64,000 nt of DNA from Siphonodentalium dalli (lineage: Eukaryota; Mollusca; Scaphopoda; Gadilida; Siphonodentaliidae), in NCBI GenBank assembly GCA_032622095.1, contig CP136064.1, positions 314,001 to 378,000 on the forward strand. Reading direction: 5' to 3'. Position 1 is the first letter of the stretch, and every line of letters begins with the position of its first letter. The notes under the pieces are model-generated. The model saw only the letters and a program-made list of their open reading frames with translations, did no database searches and was not told the origin of the DNA. This document shows positions 1 to 13,640 of this stretch, piece after piece. Position numbers and translations under genes: made by a program.

Positions 1-1036
1 CCATACCGCGCCATGTCAAATCTGGCCATATCCGAATCGGGTTGTCATTTACAATGACTACAGAAAATAAATATCTTCATGTTGGAATGCAAATGTATGT
101 TTAAAGGAACAGATGTATCTCAACTTAAAGGGACATAAGTAACACAGTCACCAACTTTAAGGGGTATCTGCTATAGACTGGTTCCATGGTGGAGTACGGT
201 TGGATATTTTCTATTTGGCGCATGTTTCTCCATACCGCGCAATGTCAAATCTGGCCATATCCGAATCGGGTTGTCATTTACAATGACTGCAGAAAATAAA
301 TATCTTCATGTTGGAATGCAAATGTATGTTTAAAGGAACAGATGTATCTCAACTTAAAGGGACATAAGTAACACAGTCACCAACTTAAAGAGGTGTCTGA
401 TTTAGACTGATTACAAGGTGGAATACGGTTGGATATTTTCTATTTGGCACATGTTTCTCCATACCGCGCCATGTCAAATCTGGCCATATCCGAATCGGGT
501 TGTCATTTACAATGACTACAGAAAATAAATATCTTCATGTTGGAATGCAAATGTATGTTTAAAGGAACAGATGTATCTCAACTTAAAGGGACATAAGTAA
601 CACAGTCACCAACTTTAAGGGGTATCTGCTATAGACTGGTTCCATGGTGGAGTACGGTTGGATATTTTCTATTTGGCGCATGTTTCTCCATACCGCGCAA
701 TGTCAAATCTGGCCATATCCGAATCGGGTTGTCATTTACAATGTCTACAGAAAATAAATATCTTCATGTTGGAATGCAAATGTATGTTTAAAGGAACAGA
801 TGTATCTCAACTTAAAGGGACATAAGTAACACCGTCACCAACTTTAAGGGGTATCTGCTATAGACTGGTTCCATGGTGGAGTACTGTTGGATATTTTCAA
901 TTTGGCGCATGTTTCTCCCTACCGCGCCATGTAAAATCTGGCCATATCCGAATCGGGTCGTCATTTACAATGACTACAGAAAATAAATATCTTCATGTTG
1001 GAATGCAAATGTATGTTTACAGGAACAGATGTATCT

Positions 1037-1079
1037 CAACTTAAAGGGACATAAGTAACACAGTCACCAACTTAAAGGG
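1037..1079 (+). repeat. Internal 12 bp direct repeat CAACTTAAAGGG, 31 bp apart
   Basis: Within one monomer CAACTTAAAGGG occurs at 1037-1048 and again at 1068-1079. The first copy is nearly constant through the array. The second varies: CAACTTAAAGGG, CAACTTTAAGGG, CAACTTAAAGAG, CAACTTAATGGG, CAACTGTAAGAG or CAACTCAAAGGG. The pair may be a relic of an ancestral short duplication when the monomer formed. It is also a natural place for 31 bp slippage, yet I saw no monomer that gained or lost 31 bp. Confidence 0.7.
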
Positions 1080-2560
1080 GTATCTGCTATAGACTGGTTC
1101 CATGGTGGAGTACGGTTGGATATTTTCAATTTGGCGCATGTTTCTCCATACCGCGCCATGTCAAATCTGGCCATATCCGAATCGGGTTGTCATTTACAAT
1201 GACTGCAGAAAATATATATCTTCATGGTGGCTGCAAATATATGTTTAAAGGAACAGATGTATCTCAACTTAAAGGGACATAAGTAACACAGTCACCAACT
1301 TAAAGGGGTATCTGCTATAGACTGGTTCCATGGTGGAGTACGGTTGAATATTTTCAATTTGGCGCATGTTTCTCCATACCGCGCCATGTCAAATCTGGCC
1401 CTATCCGAATCGGGTTGTCATTTACAATGACTGCAGAAAATATATATCTTCATGGTGGAATGCAAATGTATGTTTAAAGGAACAGATGTATCTCAACTTA
1501 AAGGGACATAAGTAACACAGTCACCAACTTTAAGGGGTATCTGCTATAGACTGGTTCCATGGTGGAGTACGGTTGGATATTTTCAATTTGGAGCATGTTT
1601 CTCCATACCGCGCCATGTCAAATCTGGCCATATCCGAATCGGGTTGTCATTTACAATGACTGCAGAAAATATATATCTTCATGTTGGAATGCAAATGAAT
1701 GTTTAAAGGAACAGATGTATCTCAACTTAAAGGGACATAAGTAACACCGTCACCAACTTTAAGGGGTATCTGCTATAGACTGGTTACATGGTGGAGTACG
1801 GTTGGATATTTTCAATTTTGCGCATGTTTCTCCATACCGCGCCATGTAAAATCTGGCCATATCCGAATCGGGTTGTCATTTACAATGACTGCAGAAAATA
1901 AATATCTTCATGTTGGAATGCAAATGTATGTTTAAAGGAACAGATGTATCTCAACTTAAAGGGACATAAGTAACACAGTCACCAACTTTAAGGGGTATCT
2001 GCTATAGACTGGTTCCATAGTGGAGTATGGTTGGATATTTACTATTTGGCGCATGTTTCTCCATACCGCGCCATGTCAAATCTGGCCATATCCGAATCGG
2101 GTTGTCATTTACAATGACTACAGAAAATAAATATCTTCATGTTGGAATGCAAATGTATGTTTACAGGAACAGATGTATCTCAACTTAAAGGGACATAAGT
2201 AACACAGTCACCAACTTAAAGGGGTATCTGCTATAGACTGGTTCCATGGTGGAGTACGGTTGGATATTATCAATTTGGCGCATGTTTCTCCATACCGCGC
2301 CATGTCAAATCTGGCCATATCCGAATCGGGTTGTCATTTACAATGACTGCAGAAAATATATATCTTCATGGTGGCTGCAAATATATGTTTAAAGGAACAG
2401 ATGTATCTCAACTTAAAGGGACATAAGTAACACAGTCACCAACTTAAAGGGGTATCTGCTATAGACTGGTTCCATGGTGGAGTACGGTTGAATATTTTCA
2501 ATTTGGCGCATGTTTCTCCATACCGCGCCATGTCAAATCTGGCCCTATCCGAATCGGGTT

Positions 2561-2569
2561 GTCAATGAC
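2561..2569 (+). other. 6 bp deletion inside the hairpin element (first copy)
   Basis: GTCATTTACAATGAC is reduced to GTCAATGAC, removing six bases at the centre of the inverted repeat. The same deletion sits at 6216-6224, exactly 3655 bp away, so it predates the 16-monomer duplication. It is found nowhere else in the window. Confidence 0.9.
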
Positions 2570-4675
2570 TGCAGAAAATATATATCTTCATGGTGGAATG
2601 CAAATGTATGTTTAAAGGAACAGATGTATCTCAACTTAAAGGGACATAAGTAACACAGTCACCAACTTTAAGGGGTATCTGCTATAGACTGGTTCCATGG
2701 TGGAGTACGGTTGGATATTTTCAATTTGGAGCATGTTTCTCCATACCGCGCCATGTCAAATCTGGCCATATCCGAATCGGGTTGTCATTTACAATGACTG
2801 CAGAAAATATATATCTTCATGTTGGAATGCAAATGAATGTTTAAAGGAACAGATGTATCTCAACTTAAAGGGACATAAGTAACACCGTCACCAACTTTAA
2901 GGGGTATCTGCTATAGACTGGTTACATGGTGGAGTACGGTTGGATATTTTCAATTTTGCGCATGTTTCTCCATACCGCGCCATGTCAAATCTGGCCATAT
3001 CCGAATCGGGTTGTCATTTACAATGACTGCAGAAAATATATATCTTCATGTTGGAATGCAAATGAATGTTTTAAGGAACAGATGTATCTCAACTTAAAGG
3101 GACATAAGTAACACCGTCACCAACTTTAAGGGGTATCTGCTATAGACTGGTTACATGGTGGAGTACGGTTGGATATTTTCAATTTTGCGCATGTTTCTCC
3201 ATACCGCGCCATGTAAAATCTGGCCATATCCGAATCGGGTTGTCATTTACAATGACTGCAGAAAATAAATATCTTCATGTTGGAATGCAAATGTATGTTT
3301 AAAGGAACAGATGTATCTCAACTTAAAGGGACATAAGTAACACAGTCACCAACTTTAAGGGGTATCTGCTATAGACTGGTTCCATGGTGGAGTATGGTTG
3401 GATATTTACTATTTGGCGCATGTTTCTCCATACCGCGCCATGTCAAATCTGGCCATATCCGAATCGGGTTGTCATTTACAATGACTACAGAAAATATATA
3501 TCTTCATGTTGGAATGCAAATGTATGTTTAAAGGAACAGATGTATCTCAACTTAAAGGGACATAAGTAACACCGTCACCAACTTTAAGGGGTATCTGCTA
3601 AGACTGGTTCCATGGTGGAGTACTGTTGTATATTTTCAATTTGGCGCATGTTTTTCCATACCGCGCCATGTCAAATCTGGCCATATCCGAATCGGGTTGT
3701 CATTTACAATGACTACAGAAAATAAATATCTTCATGTTGGAATGCAAATGTATGTTTAAAGGTACAGATGTATCTCAACTTAAAGGGACATAAGTAACAC
3801 AGTCACCAACTTAAAGGGGTATCTGCTATAGACTGGTTCCATGGTGGAGTACGGTTGGATATTTTCAATTTGGCGCATGTTTCTCCATACCGCGCCATGT
3901 CAAATCTGGCCCTATCCGAATCGGGTTGTCATTTACAATGACTGCAGAAAATAAATATCTTCATGTTGGAATGCAAATGTATGTTTAAAGGAACAGATGT
4001 ATCTCAACTTAAAGGGACATAAGTAACACAGTCACCAACTTAAAGAGGTGTCTGATTTAGACTGGTTACATGGTGGAATACGGTTGGATATTTTCTATTT
4101 GGCGCATGTTTCTCCATACCGCGCCATGTCAAATCTGGCCATATCCGAATCGGGTTGTCATTTACAATGACTACAGAAAATAAATATCTTCATGTTGGAA
4201 TGCAAATGTATGTTTAAAGGAACAGATGTATCTCAACTTAAAGGGACATAAGTAACACAGTCACCAACTTTAAGGGGTATCTGCTATAGACTGGTTCCAT
4301 GGTGGAGTACGGTTGGATATTTTCTATTTGGCACATGTTTCTCTATACCGCGCCATGTCAAATCTGGCCATATCCGAATCGGGTTGTCATTTACAATGAC
4401 TACAGAAAATAAATATCTTCATGTTGGAATGCAAATGTATGTTTAAAGGAACAGATGTATCTCAACTTAAAGGGACATAAGTAACACAGTCACCAACTTT
4501 AAGGGGTATCTGCTATAGACTGGTTCCATGGTGGAGTACGGTTGGATATTTTCTATTTGGCGCATGTTTCTCCATACCGCGCAATGTCAAATCTGGCCAT
4601 ATCCGAATCGGGTTGTCATTTACAATGTCTACAGAAAATAAATATCTTCATGTTGGAATGCAAATGTATGTTTAA

Positions 4676-7600
4676 AGGAACAGATGTATCTCAACTTAAA
4701 GGGACATAAGTAACACAGTCACCAACTTAAAGGGGTATCTGCTATAGACTGGTTCCATGGTGGAGTACGGTTGGATATTTTCAATTTGGCGCATGTTTCT
4801 CCATACCGCGCCATGTCAAATCTGGCCATATCCGAATCGGGTTGTCATTTACAATGACTGCAGAAAATATATATCTTCATGGTGGCTGCAAATATATGTT
4901 TAAAGGAACAGATGTATCTCAACTTAAAGGGACATAAGTAACACAGTCACCAACTTAAAGGGGTATCTGCTATAGACTGGTTCCATGGTGGAGTACGGTT
5001 GAATATTTTCAATTTGGCGCATGTTTCTCCATACCGCGCCATGTCAAATCTGGCCCTATCCGAATCGGGTTGTCATTTACAATGACTGCAGAAAATATAT
5101 ATCTTCATGGTGGAATGCAAATGTATGTTTAAAGGAACAGATGTATCTCAACTTAAAGGGACATAAGTAACACAGTCACCAACTTTAAGGGGTATCTGCT
5201 ATAGACTGGTTCCATGGTGGAGTACGGTTGGATATTTTCAATTTGGAGCATGTTTCTCCATACCGCGCCATGTCAAATCTGGCCATATCCGAATCGGGTT
5301 GTCATTTACAATGACTGCAGAAAATATATATCTTCATGTTGGAATGCAAATGAATGTTTAAAGGAACAGATGTATCTCAACTTAAAGGGACATAAGTAAC
5401 ACCGTCACCAACTTTAAGGGGTATCTGCTATAGACTGGTTACATGGTGGAGTACGGTTGGATATTTTCAATTTTGCGCATGTTTCTCCATACCGCGCCAT
5501 GTAAAATCTGGCCATATCCGAATCGGGTTGTCATTTACAATGACTGCAGAAAATAAATATCTTCATGTTGGAATGCAAATGTATGTTTAAAGGAACAGAT
5601 GTATCTCAACTTAAAGGGACATAAGTAACACAGTCACCAACTTTAAGGGGTATCTGCTATAGACTGGTTCCATAGTGGAGTATGGTTGGATATTTACTAT
5701 TTGGCGCATGTTTCTCCATACCGCGCCATGTCAAATCTGGCCATATCCGAATCGGGTTGTCATTTACAATGACTACAGAAAATAAATATCTTCATGTTGG
5801 AATGCAAATGTATGTTTACAGGAACAGATGTATCTCAACTTAAAGGGACATAAGTAACACAGTCACCAACTTAAAGGGGTATCTGCTATAGACTGGTTCC
5901 ATGGTGGAGTACGGTTGGATATTATCAATTTGGCGCATGTTTCTCCATACCGCGCCATGTCAAATCTGGCCATATCCGAATCGGGTTGTCATTTACAATG
6001 ACTGCAGAAAATATATATCTTCATGGTGGCTGCAAATATATGTTTAAAGGAACAGATGTATCTCAACTTAAAGGGACATAAGTAACACAGTCACCAACTT
6101 AAAGGGGTATCTGCTATAGACTGGTTCCATGGTGGAGTACGGTTGAATATTTTCAATTTGGCGCATGTTTCTCCATACCGCGCCATGTCAAATCTGGCCC
6201 TATCCGAATCGGGTTGTCAATGACTGCAGAAAATATATATCTTCATGGTGGAATGCAAATGTATGTTTAAAGGAACAGATGTATCTCAACTTAAAGGGAC
6301 ATAAGTAACACAGTCACCAACTTTAAGGGGTATCTGCTATAGACTGGTTCCATGGTGGAGTACGGTTGGATATTTTCAATTTGGAGCATGTTTCTCCATA
6401 CCGCGCCATGTCAAATCTGGCCATATCCGAATCGGGTTGTCATTTACAATGACTGCAGAAAATATATATCTTCATGTTGGAATGCAAATGAATGTTTAAA
6501 GGAACAGATGTATCTCAACTTAAAGGGACATAAGTAACACCGTCACCAACTTTAAGGGGTATCTGCTATAGACTGGTTACATGGTGGAGTACGGTTGGAT
6601 ATTTTCAATTTTGCGCATGTTTCTCCATACCGCGCCATGTCAAATCTGGCCATATCCGAATCGGGTTGTCATTTACAATGACTGCAGAAAATATATATCT
6701 TCATGTTGGAATGCAAATGAATGTTTTAAGGAACAGATGTATCTCAACTTAAAGGGACATAAGTAACACCGTCACCAACTTTAAGGGGTATCTGCTATAG
6801 ACTGGTTACATGGTGGAGTACGGTTGGATATTTTCAATTTTGCGCATGTTTCTCCATACCGCGCCATGTAAAATCTGGCCATATCCGAATCGGGTTGTCA
6901 TTTACAATGACTGCAGAAAATAAATATCTTCATGTTGGAATGCAAATGTATGTTTAAAGGAACAGATGTATCTCAACTTAAAGGGACATAAGTAACACAG
7001 TCACCAACTTTAAGGGGTATCTGCTATAGACTGGTTCCATGGTGGAGTATGGTTGGATATTTACTATTTGGCGCATGTTTCTCCATACCGCGCCATGTCA
7101 AATCTGGCCATATCCGAATCGGGTTGTCATTTACAATGACTACAGAAAATATATATCTTCATGTTGGAATGCAAATGTATGTTTAAAGGAACAGATGTAT
7201 CTCAACTTAAAGGGACATAAGTAACACCGTCACCAACTTTAAGGGGTATCTGCTAAGACTGGTTCCATGGTGGAGTACTGTTGTATATTTTCAATTTGGC
7301 GCATGTTTTTCCATACCGCGCCATGTCAAATCTGGCCATATCCGAATCGGGTTGTCATTTACAATGACTACAGAAAATAAATATCTTCATGTTGGAATGC
7401 AAATGTATGTTTAAAGGTACAGATGTATCTCAACTTAAAGGGACATAAGTAACACAGTCACCAACTTAAAGGGGTATCTGCTATAGACTGGTTCCATGGT
7501 GGAGTACGGTTGGATATTTTCAATTTGGCGCATGTTTCTCCATACCGCGCCATGTCAAATCTGGCCCTATCCGAATCGGGTTGTCATTTACAATGACTGC

Positions 7601-8330
7601 AGAAAATAAATATCTTCATGTTGGAATGCAAATGTATGTTTAAAGGAACAGATGTATCTCAACTTAAAGGGACATAAGTAACACAGTCACCAACTTAAAG
7701 AGGTGTCTGATTTAGACTGGTTACATGGTGGAATACGGTTGGATATTTTCTATTTGGCGCATGTTTCTCCATACCGCGCCATGTCAAATCTGGCCATATC
7801 CGAATCGGGTTGTCATTTACAATGACTACAGAAAATAAATATCTTCATGTTGGAATGCAAATGTATGTTTAAAGGAACAGATGTATCTCAACTTAAAGGG
7901 ACATAAGTAACACAGTCACCAACTTTAAGGGGTATCTGCTATAGACTGGTTCCATGGTGGAGTACGGTTGGATATTTTCTATTTGGCACATGTTTCTCTA
8001 TACCGCGCCATGTCAAATCTGGCCATATCCGAATCGGGTTGTCATTTACAATGACTACAGAAAATAAATATCTTCATGTTGGAATGCAAATGTATGTTTA
8101 AAGGAACAGATGTATCTCAACTTAAAGGGACATAAGTAACACAGTCACCAACTTTAAGGGGTATCTGCTATAGACTGGTTCCATGGTGGAGTACGGTTGG
8201 ATATTTTCTATTTGGCGCATGTTTCTCCATACCGCGCAATGTCAAATCTGGCCATATCCGAATCGGGTTGTCATTTACAATGTCTACAGAAAATAAATAT
8301 CTTCATGTTGGAATGCAAATGTATGTTTAA
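4676..8330 (+). repeat. 16-monomer higher-order unit, copy B (3655 bp)
   Basis: Second tandem copy of the unit at about 1021-4675, with the same deletions near 4885, 6027, 6219 and 7254. The match runs slightly past the unit and ends near 8370, where ACACCGTCACC replaces ACACAGTCACC. The one-monomer offset between about 661-1100 and 4543-4760 shows that a CCCTACCGCG/ATGTAAAATC monomer just left of copy A is missing at the A/B junction. That is expected if the exchange breakpoint fell in this monomer. Confidence 0.9.
6216..6224 (+). other. 6 bp deletion inside the hairpin element (second copy)
   Basis: Identical to the deletion at 2561-2569 and in the corresponding monomer of the second 16-monomer copy. 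It is a clean marker of common descent between the two units. Confidence 0.9.
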
Positions 8331-10612
8331 AGGAACAGATGTATCTCAACTTAAAGGGACATAAGTAACACCGTCACCAACTTTAAGGGGTATCTGCTAT
8401 AGACTGGTTCCATGGTGGAGTACTGTTGGATATTTTCAATTTGGCGCATGTTTCTCCCTACCGCGCCATGTAAAATCTGGCCATATCCGAATCGGGTTGT
8501 CATTTACAATGACTACAGAAAATAAATATCTTCATGTTGGAATGCAAATGTATGTTTACAGGAACAGATGTATCTCAACTTAAAGGGACATAAGTAACAC
8601 CGTCACCAACTTTAAGGGGTATCTGCTATAGACTGGTTCCATGGTGGAGTACTGTTGGATATTTTCAATTTGGCGCATGTTTCTCCCTACCGCGCCATGT
8701 AAAATCTGGCCATATCCGAATCGGGTTGTCATTTACAATGACTGCAGAAAATATATATCTTCATGGTGGCTGCAAATATATGTTTAAAGGAACAGATGTA
8801 TCTCAACTTAAAGGGACATAAGTAACACAGTCACCAACTTAAAGGGGTATCTGCTATAGACTGGTTCCATGGTGGAGTACGGTTGAATATTTTCAATTTG
8901 GCGCATGTTTCTCCATACCGCGCCATGTCAAATCTGGCCCTATCCGAATCGGGTTGTCATTTACAATGACTGCAGAAAATATATATCTTCATGGTGGAAT
9001 GCAAATGTATGTTTAAAGGAACAGATGTATCTCAACTTAAAGGGACATAAGTAACACAGTCACCAACTTTAAGGGGTATCTGCTATAGACTGGTTCCATG
9101 GTGGAGTACGGTTGGATATTTTCAATTTGGAGCATGTTTCTCCATACCGCGCCATGTCAAATCTGGCCATATCCGAATCGGGTTGTCATTTACAATGACT
9201 GCAGAAAATATATATCTTCATGTTGGAATGCAAATGAATGTTTAAAGGAACAGATGTATCTCAACTTAAAGGGACATAAGTAACACCGTCACCAACTTTA
9301 AGGGGTATCTGCTATAGACTGGTTACATGGTGGAGTACGGTTGGATATTTTCAATTTTGCGCATGTTTCTCCATACCGCGCCATGTAAAATCTGGCCATA
9401 TCCGAATCGGGTTGTCATTTACAATGACTGCAGAAAATAAATATCTTCATGTTGGAATGCAAATGTATGTTTAAAGGAACAGATGTATCTCAACTTAAAG
9501 GGACATAAGTAACACAGTCACCAACTTTAAGGGGTATCTGCTATAGACTGGTTCCATGGTGGAGTATGGTTGGATATTTACTATTTGGCGCATGTTTCTC
9601 CATACCGCGCCATGTCAAATCTGGCCATATCCGAATCGGGTTGTCATTTACAATGACTACAGAAAATATATATCTTCATGTTGGAATGCAAATGTATGTT
9701 TAAAGGAACAGATGTATCTCAACTTAAAGGGACATAAGTAACACAGTCACCAACTTTAAGGGGTATCTGCTATAGACTGGTTCCATGGTGGAGTACGGTT
9801 GGATATTTTCTATTTGGCGCATGTTTCTCCATACCGCGCAATGTCAAATCTGGCCATATCCGAATCGGGTTGTCATTTACAATATCTACAGAAAATAAAT
9901 ATCTTCATGTTGGAATGCAAATGTATGTTTAAAGGAACAGATGTATCTCAACTTAAAGGGACATAAGTAACACCGTCACCAACTTTAAGGGGTATCTGCT
10001 ATAGACTGGTTCCATGGTGGAGTACTATGGGATATTTTCAATTTGGCGCATGTTTCTCCCTACCGCGCCATGTAAAATCTGGCCATATCCGAATCGGGTT
10101 GTCATTTACAATGACTACAGAAAATAAATATCTTCATGTTGGAATGCAAATGTATGTTTACAGGAACAGATGTATCTCAACTTAAAGGGACATAAGTAAC
10201 ACAGTCAGCAACTTAAAGGGGTATCTGCTATAGACTGGTTCCATGGTGGAGTACGGTTGGATATTTTCAATTTGGCGCATGTTTCTCCATACCGCGCCAT
10301 GTCAAATCTGGCCATATCCGAATCGGGTTGTCATTTACAATGACTGCAGAAAATATATATCTTCATGTTGGAATGCAAATGTATGTTTAAAGGAACAGAT
10401 GTATCTCAACTGAAAGGGACATAAGTAACACAGTCACCAACTTAATGGGGTATCTGCTATAGACTGGTTCCATGGTGGAGTACGGTTGGATATTTTCAAT
10501 TTGGAGCATGTTTCTCCATACCGCGCCATGTCAAATCTGGCCATATCCGAATCGGGTTGTCATTTACAATGACTGCAGAAAATATATATCTTCATGTTGG
10601 AATGCAAATGAA
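7640..10612 (+). repeat. 13-monomer higher-order unit, copy A (~2976 bp)
   Basis: Sequence from about 7640 repeats 2976 bp to the right (13 x 229 minus 1; the missing base is in the GGCTGCAAATAT monomers near 8767 and 11743). Shared markers are the AAGAGGTG monomer (7695 and 10671), TTTGGCACATG, ATATCTACAG (9882 and 12857), CAGTCAGCAAC (10205 and 13180) and CTTAATGGGG (10443 and 13418). The unit overlaps the end of the second 16-monomer copy, so its left half is itself derived from that unit. Confidence 0.88.
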
Positions 10613-13600
10613 TGTTTAAAGGAACAGATGTATCTCAACTTAAAGGGACATAAGTAACACAGTCACCAACTTAAAGAGGTGTCTGATTTAGACTGGTTAC
10701 ATGGTGGAATACGGTTGGATATTTTCTATTTGGCGCATGTTTCTCCATACCGCGCCATGTCAAATCTGGCCATATCCGAATCGGGTTGTCATTTACAATG
10801 ACTACAGAAAATAAATATCTTCATGTTGGAATGCAAATGTATGTTTAAAGGAACAGATGTATCTCAACTTAAAGGGACATAAGTAACACAGTCACCAACT
10901 TTAAGGGGTATCTGCTATAGACTGGTTCCATGGTGGAGTACGGTTGGATATTTTCTATTTGGCACATGTTTCTCTATACCGCGCCATGTCAAATCTGGCC
11001 ATATCCGAATCGGGTTGTCATTTACAATGACTACAGAAAATAAATATCTTCATGTTGGAATGCAAATGTATGTTTAAAGGAACAGATGTATCTCAACTTA
11101 AAGGGACATAAGTAACACAGTCACCAACTTTAAGGGGTATCTGCTATAGACTGGTTCCATGGTGGAGTACGGTTGGATATTTTCTATTTGGCGCATGTTT
11201 CTCCATACCGCGCAATGTCAAATCTGGCCATATCCGAATCGGGTTGTCATTTACAATGTCTACAGAAAATAAATATCTTCATGTTGGAATGCAAATGTAT
11301 GTTTAAAGGAACAGATGTATCTCAACTTAAAGGGACATAAGTAACACCGTCACCAACTTTAAGGGGTATCTGCTATAGACTGGTTCCATGGTGGAGTACT
11401 GTTGGATATTTTCAATTTGGCGCATGTTTCTCCCTACCGCGCCATGTAAAATCTGGCCATATCCGAATCGGGTTGTCATTTACAATGACTACAGAAAATA
11501 AATATCTTCATGTTGGAATGCAAATGTATGTTTACAGGAACAGATGTATCTCAACTTAAAGGGACATAAGTAACACCGTCACCAACTTTAAGGGGTATCT
11601 GCTATAGACTGGTTCCATGGTGGAGTACTGTTGGATATTTTCAATTTGGCGCATGTTTCTCCCTACCGCGCCATGTAAAATCTGGCCATATCCGAATCGG
11701 GTTGTCATTTACAATGACTGCAGAAAATATATATCTTCATGGTGGCTGCAAATATATGTTTAAAGGAACAGATGTATCTCAACTTAAAGGGACATAAGTA
11801 ACACAGTCACCAACTTAAAGGGGTATCTGCTATAGACTGGTTCCATGGTGGAGTACGGTTGAATATTTTCAATTTGGCGCATGTTTCTCCATACCGCGCC
11901 ATGTCAAATCTGGCCCTATCCGAATCGGGTTGTCATTTACAATGACTGCAGAAAATATATATCTTCATGGTGGAATGCAAATGTATGTTTAAAGGAACAG
12001 ATGTATCTCAACTTAAAGGGACATAAGTAACACAGTCACCAACTTTAAGGGGTATCTGCTATAGACTGGTTCCATGGTGGAGTACGGTTGGATATTTTCA
12101 ATTTGGAGCATGTTTCTCCATACCGCGCCATGTCAAATCTGGCCATATCCGAATCGGGTTGTCATTTACAATGACTGCAGAAAATATATATCTTCATGTT
12201 GGAATGCAAATGAATGTTTAAAGGAACAGATGTATCTCAACTTAAAGGGACATAAGTAACACCGTCACCAACTTTAAGGGGTATCTGCTATAGACTGGTT
12301 ACATGGTGGAGTACGGTTGGATATTTTCAATTTTGCGCATGTTTCTCCATACCGCGCCATGTAAAATCTGGCCATATCCGAATCGGGTTGTCATTTACAA
12401 TGACTGCAGAAAATAAATATCTTCATGTTGGAATGCAAATGTATGTTTAAAGGAACAGATGTATCTCAACTTAAAGGGACATAAGTAACACAGTCACCAA
12501 CTTTAAGGGGTATCTGCTATAGACTGGTTCCATGGTGGAGTATGGTTGGATATTTACTATTTGGCGCATGTTTCTCCATACCGCGCCATGTCAAATCTGG
12601 CCATATCCGAATCGGGTTGTCATTTACAATGACTACAGAAAATATATATCTTCATGTTGGAATGCAAATGTATGTTTAAAGGAACAGATGTATCTCAACT
12701 TAAAGGGACATAAGTAACACAGTCACCAACTTTAAGGGGTATCTGCTATAGACTGGTTCCATGGTGGAGTACGGTTGGATATTTTCTATTTGGCGCATGT
12801 TTCTCCATACCGCGCAATGTCAAATCTGGCCATATCCGAATCGGGTTGTCATTTACAATATCTACAGAAAATAAATATCTTCATGTTGGAATGCAAATGT
12901 ATGTTTAAAGGAACAGATGTATCTCAACTTAAAGGGACATAAGTAACACCGTCACCAACTTTAAGGGGTATCTGCTATAGACTGGTTCCATGGTGGAGTA
13001 CTATTGGATATTTTCAATTTGGCGCATGTTTCTCCCTACCGCGCCATGTAAAATCTGGCCATATCCGAATCGGGTTGTCATTTACAATGACTACAGAAAA
13101 TAAATATCTTCATGTTGGAATGCAAATGTATGTTTACAGGAACAGATGTATCTCAACTTAAAGGGACATAAGTAACACAGTCAGCAACTTAAAGGGGTAT
13201 CTGCTATAGACTGGTTCCATGGTGGAGTACGGTTGGATATTTTCAATTTGGCGCATGTTTCTCCATACCGCGCCATGTCAAATCTGGCCATATCCGAATC
13301 GGGTTGTCATTTACAATGACTGCAGAAAATATATATCTTCATGTTGGAATGCAAATGTATGTTTAAAGGAACAGATGTATCTCAACTGAAAGGGACATAA
13401 GTAACACAGTCACCAACTTAATGGGGTATCTGCTATAGACTGGTTCCATGGTGGAGTACGGTTGGATATTTTCAATTTGGAGCATGTTTCTCCATACCGC
13501 GCCATGTCAAATCTGGCCATATCCGAATCGGGTTGTCATTTACAATGACTGCAGAAAATATATATCTTCATGTTGGAATGCAAATGAATGTTTAAAGGAA

Positions 13601-13640
13601 CAGATGTATCTCAACTTAAAGGGACATAAGTAACACCGTC
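10613..13640 (+). repeat. 13-monomer higher-order unit, copy B (~2976 bp)
   Basis: Second tandem copy. The only mismatch I noticed between copies is ACTATGGGA near 10024 against ACTATTGGA near 13000. The match ends near 13637, where copy B continues with ACACCGTCACC and TTTTGCGC monomers while copy A is followed by the AAGAGGTG monomer. Beyond this point, 13640-15120 returns to the order seen at about 3115-4600 (offset about 10522), with private changes such as ATATTCATG near 14250, CTACATAAAAT near 14693 and ATATGTTC near 14840. Confidence 0.87.

Larger units (their letters stand above)
1021..4675 (+). repeat. 16-monomer higher-order unit, copy A (3655 bp)
   Basis: Sequence from about 1021 recurs 3655 bp downstream. 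3655 equals 16 x 229 minus 9, and the nine missing bases are the deletions near 1230, 2370, 2563 (6 bp) and 3599, each present in both copies. Rare states match at the same offset: TTTGGCACATG with CTCTATACC (4327 and 7983), the AAGAGGTG monomer (4040 and 7695) and CTAAGACTGG (3599 and 7254). Left of 1021 the match stops (GTTTACAGG near 1014 against GTTTAAAGG). By eye the copies look essentially identical. Confidence 0.9.
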
